A stretch of DNA of 21,550 nt from Terriglobales bacterium (GTDB lineage: Bacteria; Acidobacteriota; Terriglobia; Terriglobales; Acidobacteriaceae), in the NCBI GenBank assembly GCA_019241735.1, contig JAFAWN010000127.1, positions 1 through 21,550 on the forward strand, written 5' to 3'. The position numbers were made by a program, and so were the translations under genes. Positions 15,197-21,550 of this stretch are shown one piece after another. Positions within the stretch are counted from its first letter, which is position 1. Each line of letters begins with the position of its first letter. The notes under the pieces are model-generated. The model had not been told where the DNA came from. It did no database searches and saw only the letters and a list, made by a program, of their open reading frames with translations.

Positions 15197-16027
15197 GTGA
15201 ATGGCTTTGCCCAGGGACTTTTTGCGCTTCTGTTCCCCTCCGACTGCCGCCTTTGTAGCGCCCCGTTAATCGATGTTTCGCGCCTGCCTGTATGCCATGA
15301 GTGCTTAACCTCCGTCCAGCCAATTGAGGGCGCGCTATGCTCGCTTTGCGGCGAGCGGCTGATAACAGGCTTTGCTGCTCCTGTGCATCCCGCCTCAGGC
15401 ATCTGCGGACTTTGCCGCCGCGCGGCGCCTCCGTACGCCAAGGCGGTCGCTTATGGAAGTTATGATGGCAGCCTGCGCGAACTGATCCATCTACTAAAAT
15501 ATGAGCGAGTCCGGCCCGCCGCAAAGGTGCTCGGCCGCATGCTGGCGGACGTGCTGGCCAATACACAAGTCGTCGGGAATTCTGAATTGCTGGTGGTGCC
15601 GGTGCCGCTCCATGCAACCAAACTGCGGCAGCGGGGATTTAATCAATCGGAGTTAATCGCCGCCGCCGCGGTGAAGCTGGCTCGCAGCAGACGATCCGAT
15701 AGCCAGAAACTTCAGTTAAATACCAAAGTGTTACGCCGGCGCCGGGCAACCGATTCGCAAATTGGACTTAGCAGTCATCAGCGTAGGGAGAACCTGCGTG
15801 GAGCCTTCGTTATTTCGAAGCGTGAAATAGTGCGCGGCCGGGAGATCCTGCTGGTGGATGACGTTTTCACTACCGGCACCACGGTTTCAGAATGTGCGCG
15901 AGTTTTGCTGCGGGAGGGCGCAGCCAGAGTTTGGGTCGCAACGGTGGCGCGCACTTTGAAAGCGGATACCCGCGAACTCAGCCTTACCGCCGCGACTCCG
16001 GAACTTAGAATGGCGGCCCAAGCTTAA
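15197..16027 (+). CDS. comF: ComF family protein (phosphoribosyltransferase-fold DNA uptake/processing factor)
   Basis: 276 residues. The N-terminus carries four Cys pairs, C17/C20, C33/C36, C48/C51 and C70/C73, forming the double zinc finger of ComF. It is followed by the YGSYDGSLRELIHLLKYER segment (86-104), VPVPLHATKLRQRGFNQSEL (134-153), a variable linker and the PRPP-binding loop ILLVDDVFTTGTT (217-229) of type I phosphoribosyltransferases. ComF proteins act in natural transformation, handling incoming single-stranded DNA; in many non-competent bacteria the role is open. The start is uncertain. GTG 15197 has no SD, and the frame is open further upstream, though the family usually begins shortly before the FPSDCRLC segment. 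The HNH gene follows after 29 bp, so the two are probably cotranscribed. Confidence 0.92.
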   Translation: MNGFAQGLFALLFPSDCRLCSAPLIDVSRLPVCHECLTSVQPIEGALCSLCGERLITGFAAPVHPASGICGLCRRAAPPYAKAVAYGSYDGSLRELIHLLKYERVRPAAKVLGRMLADVLANTQVVGNSELLVVPVPLHATKLRQRGFNQSELIAAAAVKLARSRRSDSQKLQLNTKVLRRRRATDSQIGLSSHQRRENLRGAFVISKREIVRGREILLVDDVFTTGTTVSECARVLLREGAARVWVATVARTLKADTRELSLTAATPELRMAAQA

Positions 16028-16056
16028 ACGCTGGCTGAAAACGAACAACGAACCAA

Positions 16057-16659
16057 ATGCGTGCAAGGTTTAACAATCCGCAAGCGGCAGGACAGCAATT
16101 CAGCCCCGCCATGGTCCCCGGAATTCACCAGAAGGGGGACGTGCACGCGCTGCACGCCCCGGTGCTGGTTTTGAACGCCTCCTACGAGCCCATCAATGTT
16201 TGTGTCGCGCGCCGAGCCATTGTTCTGGTACTCAAAGGCGTGGCGATGGCGGAAGAGGAAAACGGGCACTTCCTGCATGCTGCCCGGGTCGCGCTTCGAG
16301 TGCCTTCAGTCATCCGCCTGCTTGAATATCGCAGGATTCCGCATCAAACCCGGGCGCTGTCACGAAAAAATATCCTGCTGCGGGATCGCAACACTTGCCA
16401 GTACTGCGCGCAGGTGCTGGGTCCAAGCGATTTGACCCTGGACCACGTCTTGCCGCGTTCCCGGGGAGGGGCTTCCAGTTGGGAGAATCTTGTGGCCTGC
16501 TGCCATTCCTGCAATCGCCGCAAAGGCAACCAATATCCCGCAGAAGCCGGAATGAAGCTGATGCGCGAGCCTCGCGCTTTTAATCTCCACACCAGCCGGC
16601 ACATCATGCGGTTGATGGGACGTTCAGATGATAAGTGGCGGAAATACCTTTTCTACTGA
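16057..16659 (+). CDS. HNH endonuclease family protein
   Basis: 200 residues. The HNH domain occupies about 104-160: NILLRDRNTCQYCAQ with zinc ligands C114/C117, LTLDHVLPRSRGG with the catalytic D129-H130 pair, then SWENLVACCHSCNRRKG with N144 and zinc ligands C149/C152. The N-terminal part has the VLVLNASYEPINVCVARRAI signature (36-55) of the widespread chromosomal HNH proteins that are not tied to a mobile element. The biological target is unknown; a DNA-repair or nicking role is inference. The start at ATG 16057 has no SD. Internal starts at 16111 or 16141 are possible, because the conserved part begins near residue 35. The gene lies 29 bp after comF and ends 5 bp from the convergent efp stop. 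Confidence 0.88.
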   Translation: MRARFNNPQAAGQQFSPAMVPGIHQKGDVHALHAPVLVLNASYEPINVCVARRAIVLVLKGVAMAEEENGHFLHAARVALRVPSVIRLLEYRRIPHQTRALSRKNILLRDRNTCQYCAQVLGPSDLTLDHVLPRSRGGASSWENLVACCHSCNRRKGNQYPAEAGMKLMREPRAFNLHTSRHIMRLMGRSDDKWRKYLFY

Positions 16660-16664
16660 AGAAT

Positions 16665-17225
16665 TCAAGCGCGGGAAAGGTAGGCGCCCTCAGAGGTGTC
16701 CACGCGGATTTTTTCACCCTCATTGATGAACGGCGGCACGTAAACCACCAGGCCAGTCTCAGTTTTTGCGGGCTTGGTCACGCTTGACGCGGTAGCGCTC
16801 TTCAGTCCGGGCTCGGTTTCGATCACCGTCAGCTCCACGGTCTGAGGTAATTCGATTCCTACAGCTTTGCCGTCAAAAAACTCCACTTTGATCTCAAGAT
16901 TCGGGATCAGGTAGCTCACGGCATCGCCCAGAATTTCCCTGCTCAAATGGGTTTGCTCGTAATTTGAAGTGTCCATGAAGTAGTAGCTGTCGCCATCGCT
17001 GTAAAGGAATTGCATGTCCACTTCGTCGACCGTGATTTTTTCAATGGGATCGGGCGAGCGAAAGCGGTGTTCAAACATCGCGCCCGTACGCAGATTGCGC
17101 AGCTTCGCCTGAATGAAGGCGCGCAGATTTCCCGGCGTTCGATGCTCGACGCTGAAGACCGAATGCAGATCGTTGTTGTGCTTGATGATCATGCCGGGAC
17201 GGAGCTGGGTTGCAGGAATCGACAT
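16665..17225 (-). CDS. efp: Elongation factor P with Asn at the usual Lys/Arg modification position
   Basis: EF-P binds between the P and E sites of stalled ribosomes and stimulates peptide bonds in polyproline stretches. The 186 residues show the three-domain family: MSIPATQLRPGMII, the domain I loop VEHRTPGNLRAF (26-37), ENKITVDE-like DPIEKITVDEVDMQFLYSDGDSYYFMD, and the C-terminal signature (LPQTVELTVIETEPGLK, then VYVPPFINEGEKIRVDT). At the loop tip, where E. coli has Lys34 (modified by EpmA/B) and EarP-type EF-P has Arg, this protein has Asn33 in PGN. It therefore cannot receive the lysyl or rhamnosyl modification at that residue. The start is ATG 17225 with AAGGAG 11 nt upstream. It is divergent from the YtxH-like gene and convergent with the HNH gene. 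Confidence 0.96.
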   Translation of the reverse strand: MSIPATQLRPGMIIKHNNDLHSVFSVEHRTPGNLRAFIQAKLRNLRTGAMFEHRFRSPDPIEKITVDEVDMQFLYSDGDSYYFMDTSNYEQTHLSREILGDAVSYLIPNLEIKVEFFDGKAVGIELPQTVELTVIETEPGLKSATASSVTKPAKTETGLVVYVPPFINEGEKIRVDTSEGAYLSRA

Positions 17226-17254
17226 GCTGAGCGAATCTCCTTGAGCAGTGGATA

Positions 17255-17278
17255 GGCGGTAAGGCCCGCATTTCCGCC
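17255..17278 (-). promoter_or_regulatory. Imperfect hairpin in the efp leader
   Basis: GGCGG at 17255-17259 pairs with CCGCC at 17274-17278, with two more A-T pairs inside after one mismatch. It lies upstream of the efp SD. It may affect efp translation; without homologues this is speculative. Confidence 0.2.
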
Positions 17279-17300
17279 ATGAAGATGAATCGGACGTCTT

Positions 17301-17330
17301 ATTTTATCGAATGCAGGTGGGTTTGGGAAA
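17301..17330 (-). promoter_or_regulatory. Weak candidate promoter for efp
   Basis: On the minus strand TTTCCC (17325-17330) is followed after 18 bp by TAAAAT (17301-17306). The -10 is good and the -35 poor. It would give an efp leader of about 70 nt that includes the imperfect hairpin. Confidence 0.3.
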
Positions 17331-17363
17331 TCCGCCGCATGGATTCAACTTGGCAGCGAAAAG

Positions 17364-17393
17364 TTGACGTTGATGTTTTCAGGCAGCTAAAAG
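17364..17393 (+). promoter_or_regulatory. Candidate promoter for the YtxH-like gene
   Basis: TTGACG (17364-17369), 18-bp spacer, TAAAAG (17388-17393). The -35 matches five of six and the -10 four of six. It lies ~60 bp upstream of ATG 17454, pointing rightward. Confidence 0.35.
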
Positions 17394-17440
17394 CGTGCCG
17401 CGGGAATCCAAAATGGCGACCTTGGAAGACATGTGCGATC

Positions 17441-17448
17441 AGGAGGAG
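17441..17448 (+). promoter_or_regulatory. Strong ribosome binding site of the YtxH-like gene
   Basis: AGGAGGAG, 5 nt before ATG 17454, is the strongest SD in the window. It decides the start in favour of 17454 over the GTG at 17433 and suggests high translation. Confidence 0.75.
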
Positions 17449-17453
17449 TTTCT

Positions 17454-17729
17454 ATGGCAGATAGAGATTACGAGGATGAGCCGCGAGGTGGAAGCGGTTT
17501 AGGGACTGCAATTTCGTGCCTGCTGGTAGGGTTGGGCGCCGGCGCATTGCTCGGACTTATGTATGCGCCCAAGGAAGGCAGATACTTCCGCAAGGAGTTG
17601 CGCAGGAAGTACGGCGACGCCCTGGAGACTTTCGAAGATCTGCGGGAAGAGGCAATGGAATTAGCCGAGAAAGCCCTTGCGCGTGGCAGCAAGATGGCAG
17701 ACGACCTGCGCGAGCGAGTACGTATGTAG
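17454..17729 (+). CDS. YtxH-like small membrane protein (general-stress type)
   Basis: 91 residues. A charged N-terminus (MADRDYEDEPRGG) leads into a Gly-rich transmembrane segment (TAISCLLVGLGAGALLGLMY), then the APKEGRYFRKELRRKYGD motif and a long amphipathic charged helix (EDLREEAMELAEKALARGSK). The hydrophobic glycine-zipper helix followed by APxxG and a coiled helix is the YtxH (PF12732) architecture. B. subtilis YtxH is a general-stress protein of unknown molecular function. Here the very strong SD implies abundant synthesis. It is divergent from efp and followed after 185 bp by the DUF2157-like pair. A small hairpin directly after the stop suggests it may be its own transcription unit. 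Confidence 0.8.
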   Translation: MADRDYEDEPRGGSGLGTAISCLLVGLGAGALLGLMYAPKEGRYFRKELRRKYGDALETFEDLREEAMELAEKALARGSKMADDLRERVRM

Positions 17730-17743
17730 CCATTAGCGAGGTT

Positions 17744-17761
17744 AGTTGCGCCTGCGTAACT
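17744..17761 (+). other. Small hairpin directly after the YtxH-like gene
   Basis: AGTTGCGC and GCGTAACT form an 8-bp stem with one G-U pair and a 2-nt loop, 14 nt after the stop codon. There is no U-run behind it, so it is a transcript-end stabiliser or weak terminator candidate at best. Confidence 0.25.
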
Positions 17762-17901
17762 CGAACTATTCATACAAGACTGACCGCTGGCTCAATGAGT
17801 GCAGCGCGCGCGGCGAGTCCTGTGAGTAGATAAATACGCTCGAGTGCGAAACGGGTCGTCGCAAACTTCCGCTAGGCCCAGGAGTTATTATCTAAAGATT
17901 C

Positions 17902-17906
17902 GGAGG
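17902..17906 (+). promoter_or_regulatory. Ribosome binding site setting a TTG start for the first DUF2157-like gene
   Basis: GGAGG stands 8 nt before TTG 17915 and 11 nt before the next codon, GTG 17918. The spacing favours TTG; GTG remains possible and changes the protein by one residue. Confidence 0.55.
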
Positions 17907-17914
17907 ATCAAGAC

Positions 17915-18865
17915 TTGGTGACCATCTTCCATCGATTAGGACAATGGAAGGTGGAGGGGAAAATATCCCCGGAGCAGTACTCGCATTTGGCAAGCTTGTG
18001 TCGTGAAGAACCTTTCTCTCTTTTTCTTGAGCTAAACGTCCTTCTTTACGCCGGCGTGATGGCGTTTGTTGCTGGCCTCGGTTGGACCGCGACCACATGG
18101 GCGCACCAATTGGGAGACGCCCTCGTGTTGACCGCATTTTCCGCTATCCTCGGCAGCAGTTTTTGGTACTGCTTTTCGCGTGCACCGGCGTGGTCCCCCA
18201 GTGAAACACCTTCACCTACTCCCATATTCGCCTATGTTCTTTACCTAGGCGGCCTCGCCTGGGCTGCAGAACTCACTTACCTTGAAAGCCGTTTCCACCT
18301 GCTCTCGAAACAATGGGACCTCTATCTCCTAACAACAGCTGGACTCTTCTTTTTCCTGGCTTACCGTTTTGACAATCGCCTGGTGTTGTCACTCGCAATG
18401 TCATCGCTTGCCGGGTGGTTCGGAATCACAATCTCGCACTGGCCGTACCATCAGAGCGCGACTTATCGCCGATGTGCGATCCTCTACTCCCTACTAATTG
18501 GCGTCGTCGGGGCGCTTCTTCAGCGGCGCAGACTGAAGCCGCATTTCCTCGGCACTTATTTGAACATCGCGGCCAACGTTATCTTTTGCGCATTGCTCTC
18601 AGGTGTGTTCAAGCCCGAAGGCTACGGCGTGTGGTTTTTAGGGCTTCTAATCGCATGTGCCGGATCTCTCGCATGGGGCCTTTCGCGCCACCAGTTTATT
18701 TTCGTGGTTTACGCCACTATTTATGGCTATATCGGCGTCAGTTCGTTAGTTCTGGGCCACATCGTCACTAACGAAACGGCTGTTCTGAGTTATTTCGTCT
18801 CTAGCGCGGTCGCTATCTTAGTGGCTCTGATCCAGATCGCTCTTCGTTTCGGAAGGCAGGCATGA
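17915..18865 (+). CDS. Polytopic membrane protein, DUF2157-like (first of a tandem pair)
   Basis: 316 residues. A short N-terminal soluble part carries the DUF2157-type helix-turn pattern (LGQWKVEGKISPEQYSHLAS), a Trp, then Gly-x-Ile, then Gln-Tyr. About ten hydrophobic segments follow, beginning LNVLLYAGVMAFVAGLGW and ending VAILVALIQIALRF, so it is an inner-membrane protein. I see no enzymatic motif or transporter signature. The function of DUF2157 proteins is unknown. The start is TTG 17915. The last codons overlap the next gene by ATGA, so translation is probably coupled. No clear promoter was found in the 185 bp upstream of the start; TATTAT at 17885-17890 is a possible -10 without a good -35. 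Confidence 0.75.
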   Translation: MVTIFHRLGQWKVEGKISPEQYSHLASLCREEPFSLFLELNVLLYAGVMAFVAGLGWTATTWAHQLGDALVLTAFSAILGSSFWYCFSRAPAWSPSETPSPTPIFAYVLYLGGLAWAAELTYLESRFHLLSKQWDLYLLTTAGLFFFLAYRFDNRLVLSLAMSSLAGWFGITISHWPYHQSATYRRCAILYSLLIGVVGALLQRRRLKPHFLGTYLNIAANVIFCALLSGVFKPEGYGVWFLGLLIACAGSLAWGLSRHQFIFVVYATIYGYIGVSSLVLGHIVTNETAVLSYFVSSAVAILVALIQIALRFGRQA

Positions 18866-20061
18866 GAGCGTACAATACCTCCAGCGAAGAAACGCTGCGC
18901 GCCCGCAAGTTGCTGAAGGATTGGGCCAGCGACGGCCTCATCACCAAGGCACAATACCAGGTTCTTGAAAAGGAAACGGCTTCTGACCTTCGCACCACCA
19001 ACGAATTCCTGCATTTTATTCTGTTCTTCTTTGCCCTTATCAGTGTAACCGCCGCCGGCGAACTGTTTTTGACAGTTTTTTCACCGCAGGCATCGCAACA
19101 AACCCGCGGGATTTTCTTCGTGATTTTCGCCGCCTTCTGCTATACAGCTACCGAAGTCGCCGTTGCCCGACTGCGGCTCTATCACTACGGCGTTGAGGAG
19201 GCTTTCGCAGTCTGCTCAGTTGGTTTTCTTTGCTTGGGAATGGAATTCATCGTTATGAGCAGAAGCCCTTACTCGCGTAGCCCAGAATTCTTGATCCCTG
19301 CCGCTGGCGCGATTATCTCGCTCTGGATATGGCATCGCTTCGGGCTGTGGTATGCATTTCCAGCCGCGATGATCCTATTGTTGCTTGTGACGGTACTCTG
19401 GACCTCATCAGCTTCGGCGCGACATTTGTTCGTCGTGGGGTTCTATGCAGTTGGGCTGATGTGCGTCGCTGCGCTGCGCCCAGGCCACCGTTTCGATCAT
19501 GTTAAGGATGCTTATTCACTCGCCGAAGCGTTCCTCTGGCTTGGCATCTACCTTGCCAGTAACCTTCGGCTTTCTGCACTGAGCCTGCTATCGCAGTGGT
19601 GGACCGGCACGCGGGGTGCGATCGAGTTCGCGCGGCCGTTTTACTGGGCTACGTGGGTGCTGATCTGGTGCCTGCCACCAGTCATTCTTACTCGCGGCGT
19701 TCGCCAGAAAGATCGCTCTGTCATTAGGGCAGGCTTAATCACTGCCATCCTGACCTTCGTCACCAATAAACCGTATCTCGGCTGGCCCCGGCACACGTGG
19801 GACCCGATGATTCTTGGGATATTGTTGACTTGTCTTGCTTTGTTCATTCAACGCTGGCTTGCTCGCGCCCCGGGTGGAGTTCGCAATGGCTTCACCGCCG
19901 AGTGCGTATCGGGGAAGGAGAAATACTGGATGAAGGGGGGATCCGCCATTTTCGGACTACTATCGCCCCACTCAATAATGCAGGGCCCGCTAAAAACTGA
20001 CCCGGGTGTGCGTTTCGGTGGTGGGAAGTCTGGAGGGGGAGGCGCCAGCGGCGATTTTTGA
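18862..20061 (+). CDS. Polytopic membrane protein, DUF2157-like (second of a tandem pair), Gly-rich C-terminus
   Basis: 399 residues. The N-terminus (ARKLLKDWASDGLITKAQYQ, then VLEKE) repeats the pattern of the preceding protein: Trp, then D/E-G-x-I, then QY-xx-L. The two are probably distant paralogues. About ten transmembrane segments follow, from FLHFILFFFALISVTAAGEL to MILGILLTCLALFIQRWL. A soluble C-terminal tail of ~45 residues ends in FGGGKSGGGGASGDF. Similar glycine-rich ends occur in some membrane-anchored TPM-domain proteins; here it is only a compositional likeness. The ATG at 18862 overlaps the upstream stop (ATGA). It is convergent with the AMIN gene across 122 bp, which hold no obvious terminator. 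Function unknown; a two-subunit membrane complex with its neighbour is plausible inference. Confidence 0.75.
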   Translation: MRAYNTSSEETLRARKLLKDWASDGLITKAQYQVLEKETASDLRTTNEFLHFILFFFALISVTAAGELFLTVFSPQASQQTRGIFFVIFAAFCYTATEVAVARLRLYHYGVEEAFAVCSVGFLCLGMEFIVMSRSPYSRSPEFLIPAAGAIISLWIWHRFGLWYAFPAAMILLLLVTVLWTSSASARHLFVVGFYAVGLMCVAALRPGHRFDHVKDAYSLAEAFLWLGIYLASNLRLSALSLLSQWWTGTRGAIEFARPFYWATWVLIWCLPPVILTRGVRQKDRSVIRAGLITAILTFVTNKPYLGWPRHTWDPMILGILLTCLALFIQRWLARAPGGVRNGFTAECVSGKEKYWMKGGSAIFGLLSPHSIMQGPLKTDPGVRFGGGKSGGGGASGDF

Positions 20062-20183
20062 AGAGAGTAGCAAACCAAGTAAGTGAGCATCCGCAGCAGC
20101 GAACGACTCGGGCGGCAGATGTTTCTAAAAGAACTGGCGTTTGATCCACAGATAAGCGGACGTCTCAGCTCCCCGCTACCTGC

Positions 20184-21550
20184 TTACCGGAAGATTCCGG
20201 AGAAGAAGCCTTTAACCTTCCCGAAAAAACCGTGATGCGGCGGTTTCAATTCAGCGGAAGCGGGCGGGAGTGCCACGGTAGGAAGCGGAGCCGGGCGCAC
20301 CGAATTGGTAAGCGGCAATCTTTTAGCCTCTCCGATCGGCGGCAACGGAGGCCCGCTCGCCCGGTAAACAAAAGGCGCGTCCACTTGCACGTGAGGTTGC
20401 TGGGTCAGGGCGGCCGGCAGTGAAGCAGTTTCCGGGCCGGAAGTTGGCATGGTCCCCTGCGACGCCGCACCGCTCGCCTGGGTTGCGCTTGTACCCGAAG
20501 CAGCTTGCCCCGGCTTGGTTTCGTCCCCCGGCTGGGCCATGTGTACCGAGGGGGGCAGATTTTCCTCTGAAGCCGGCTGCGGCAATGCGGTGCGCATTAC
20601 TGGAACTGGGGGCGCTGGGCAGCCGCACTCTTGCGGCGCTCGGTCGATAGTGGCCACGTGCCCGCCGCGGAACACCAGTTGCTGATTGGGGGCGATCCTA
20701 TACGTTCCGTCTCCCATCAATTCCGAAACAATAATCGAGCCGGTGTTTTCCGGCAGCCCTTTTACGCAAGTATTGCCTTGAGCGTCGGCGCTGACCGCGA
20801 AATGAAATTCGCCGGGACCGCGCAACAGAAAGCGGAAATCCGGAGTGAGGATGGTGTCCACATTGTTCTGCAACTCGTAGTGGGTTTCGATCGACCCGGT
20901 GCCCATCCCCAGAAGCAGGTCTGGGCCCTTTTCGGAATGAGTGATGGAAATCGTGGTTTCCGGACAGACGTGCACTTCGCCGCCGCGCGACAGGCGAAGA
21001 ATCGTAGGCTCGTCGGCCGCAGTCACTGCCGCTCCGGACGCCAGCCCGCTGGCAAACACCACCTTGCCATAAGGAGTCGGACTGACCGGTACAGCTAAAG
21101 GCTGCGCCCCGGGAGTAGATCCTGACACCGAGGGCAGCTTCGCTGTCACATCCTGCTTCTCTGCCTGCATTCGGATCATCAACTGGTTGCCTACCGTCTC
21201 CGAGGTGTAACTGAGCTGCTTTAGCAGGTCCACCACCACGCGAACCACCGGAGGAGTGGATTGGTATTGATCGAGACGCACGCCGCTGATGTCCGGACTC
21301 TGAATGTCAATGTGCTTGCGATTTACTGACATTTTCGAATTCGGCAGATCCACCACCAGACGGAGCGGATCTTCCAGTTTAGTGATGACCGGAGTGATCG
21401 GCCGGGTAGCGGTAATTTCCAGAGTAGGCTTGCCCTGGTCCAGGGTAACGCGCACCCGGACGATTGCTGCCGGCGCCTTGCTGGCTGCCGCGGCAGCCGG
21501 GGCCGGAATCTGGGCTGCGGGAGCCTGGGCCGCCGACAGGCTTTGGGCCG
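20184..21550 (-). CDS. AMIN-domain envelope protein with FecR-like middle domain, 5'-truncated
   Basis: The frame runs open to the right edge, so the N-terminus is missing; the GTG at 21455 is internal. The first visible residues are an Ala/Pro-rich linker. An AMIN domain follows at about 21460-21165: RVTLDQGKPTLEI, LEDPLRLVVDLPNSKMS, VVRVVVDLLKQLSYT. AMIN domains bind peptidoglycan or localise proteins to the cell wall. A beta-rich middle domain (~21015-20660) reads LRLSRGGEVHVCPETTISI, LLLGMGTGSIETHYEL, TPDFRFLLRGPGEFHF, SIIVSELMGDGTYRI. This resembles a FecR-type ligand domain and includes Cys residues. Then come ~120 Pro/Ala/Ser residues and an aromatic-basic C-terminal helix (HHGFFGKVKGFFSGIFR). 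No amidase or secretin domain is present. The likely location is periplasm or outer membrane. Confidence 0.78.
   Translation of the reverse strand, partial: AQSLSAAQAPAAQIPAPAAAAASKAPAAIVRVRVTLDQGKPTLEITATRPITPVITKLEDPLRLVVDLPNSKMSVNRKHIDIQSPDISGVRLDQYQSTPPVVRVVVDLLKQLSYTSETVGNQLMIRMQAEKQDVTAKLPSVSGSTPGAQPLAVPVSPTPYGKVVFASGLASGAAVTAADEPTILRLSRGGEVHVCPETTISITHSEKGPDLLLGMGTGSIETHYELQNNVDTILTPDFRFLLRGPGEFHFAVSADAQGNTCVKGLPENTGSIIVSELMGDGTYRIAPNQQLVFRGGHVATIDRAPQECGCPAPPVPVMRTALPQPASEENLPPSVHMAQPGDETKPGQAASGTSATQASGAASQGTMPTSGPETASLPAALTQQPHVQVDAPFVYRASGPPLPPIGEAKRLPLTNSVRPAPLPTVALPPASAELKPPHHGFFGKVKGFFSGIFR

Noticed and set aside
20187..20200. CCGGAA-GA-TTCCGG palindrome at the end of the AMIN gene
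   Set aside because: It is inside the coding sequence for the last residues (SGIFR), the loop is too short for a full stem, and no T-run follows on the minus strand.
1..21550. tRNA, rRNA, CRISPR arrays, insertion sequences, attachment sites and known riboswitches
   Set aside because: Gaps were read on both strands; no cloverleaf, regular repeat-spacer array, transposase or recognised aptamer core was seen. In particular thiL has no visible TPP-riboswitch-like leader and valS no T-box.

Overview
The window is about 21.5 kb of bacterial chromosome. Its GC content is moderately high (judged by eye, not counted). The gene content points to Acidobacteriota, probably Terriglobia-like. The pointers are an AMIN plus FecR-like envelope protein, a REC protein with a very long Ala/Ser-rich tail, a BamD lipoprotein with a long disordered tail, a small two-CxxC protein, and an EF-P whose loop tip reads PGN. 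This assignment is inference from family knowledge; no rRNA or tRNA lies in the window to confirm it. Starts are often not ATG: TTG or GTG is the best-supported or only start for thiL, the M23 peptidase, the REC protein, rpe, comF and the first DUF2157-like gene.

Layout. (1) 1-2760 is accessory in character: a 5'-truncated Asp-box (sialidase-fold) protein on +, a small SAM methyltransferase on - with an uncertain N-terminus, then about 0.9 kb without a recognisable gene but holding a degenerate direct repeat. (2) 2761-4445 (-): a secreted hypothetical protein and thiL. (3) 4446-5718: a regulatory gap with a good promoter and a palindrome, then a membrane-anchored M23 (LytM) peptidase on +. 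(4) 5755-14699 (-): a long co-oriented run in transcription order rpe, bamD, REC-domain protein, valS, nadC, DUF3592-like membrane protein, with gaps of about 80-180 bp. It may be several transcripts rather than one operon. (5) 14869-16659 (+): a small zinc-ribbon-like protein, comF and an HNH endonuclease. (6) efp on -, divergent from a YtxH-like small membrane protein. (7) Two overlapping (ATGA) polytopic DUF2157-like membrane proteins on +. (8) A 5'-truncated AMIN-domain envelope protein on - at the right edge.

Functionally this is mostly housekeeping: thiamine diphosphate (thiL), NAD (nadC), pentose phosphate (rpe), translation (valS, efp), envelope biogenesis (bamD, M23 peptidase, AMIN protein) and DNA uptake or processing (comF, HNH). 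I see no CRISPR array, insertion sequence, prophage, toxin-antitoxin pair or recognised defence system. The items most worth a second look are the EF-P loop-tip residue, the REC protein tail, the AMIN/FecR-like architecture, the tandem DUF2157-like pair, and two intergenic palindromes.
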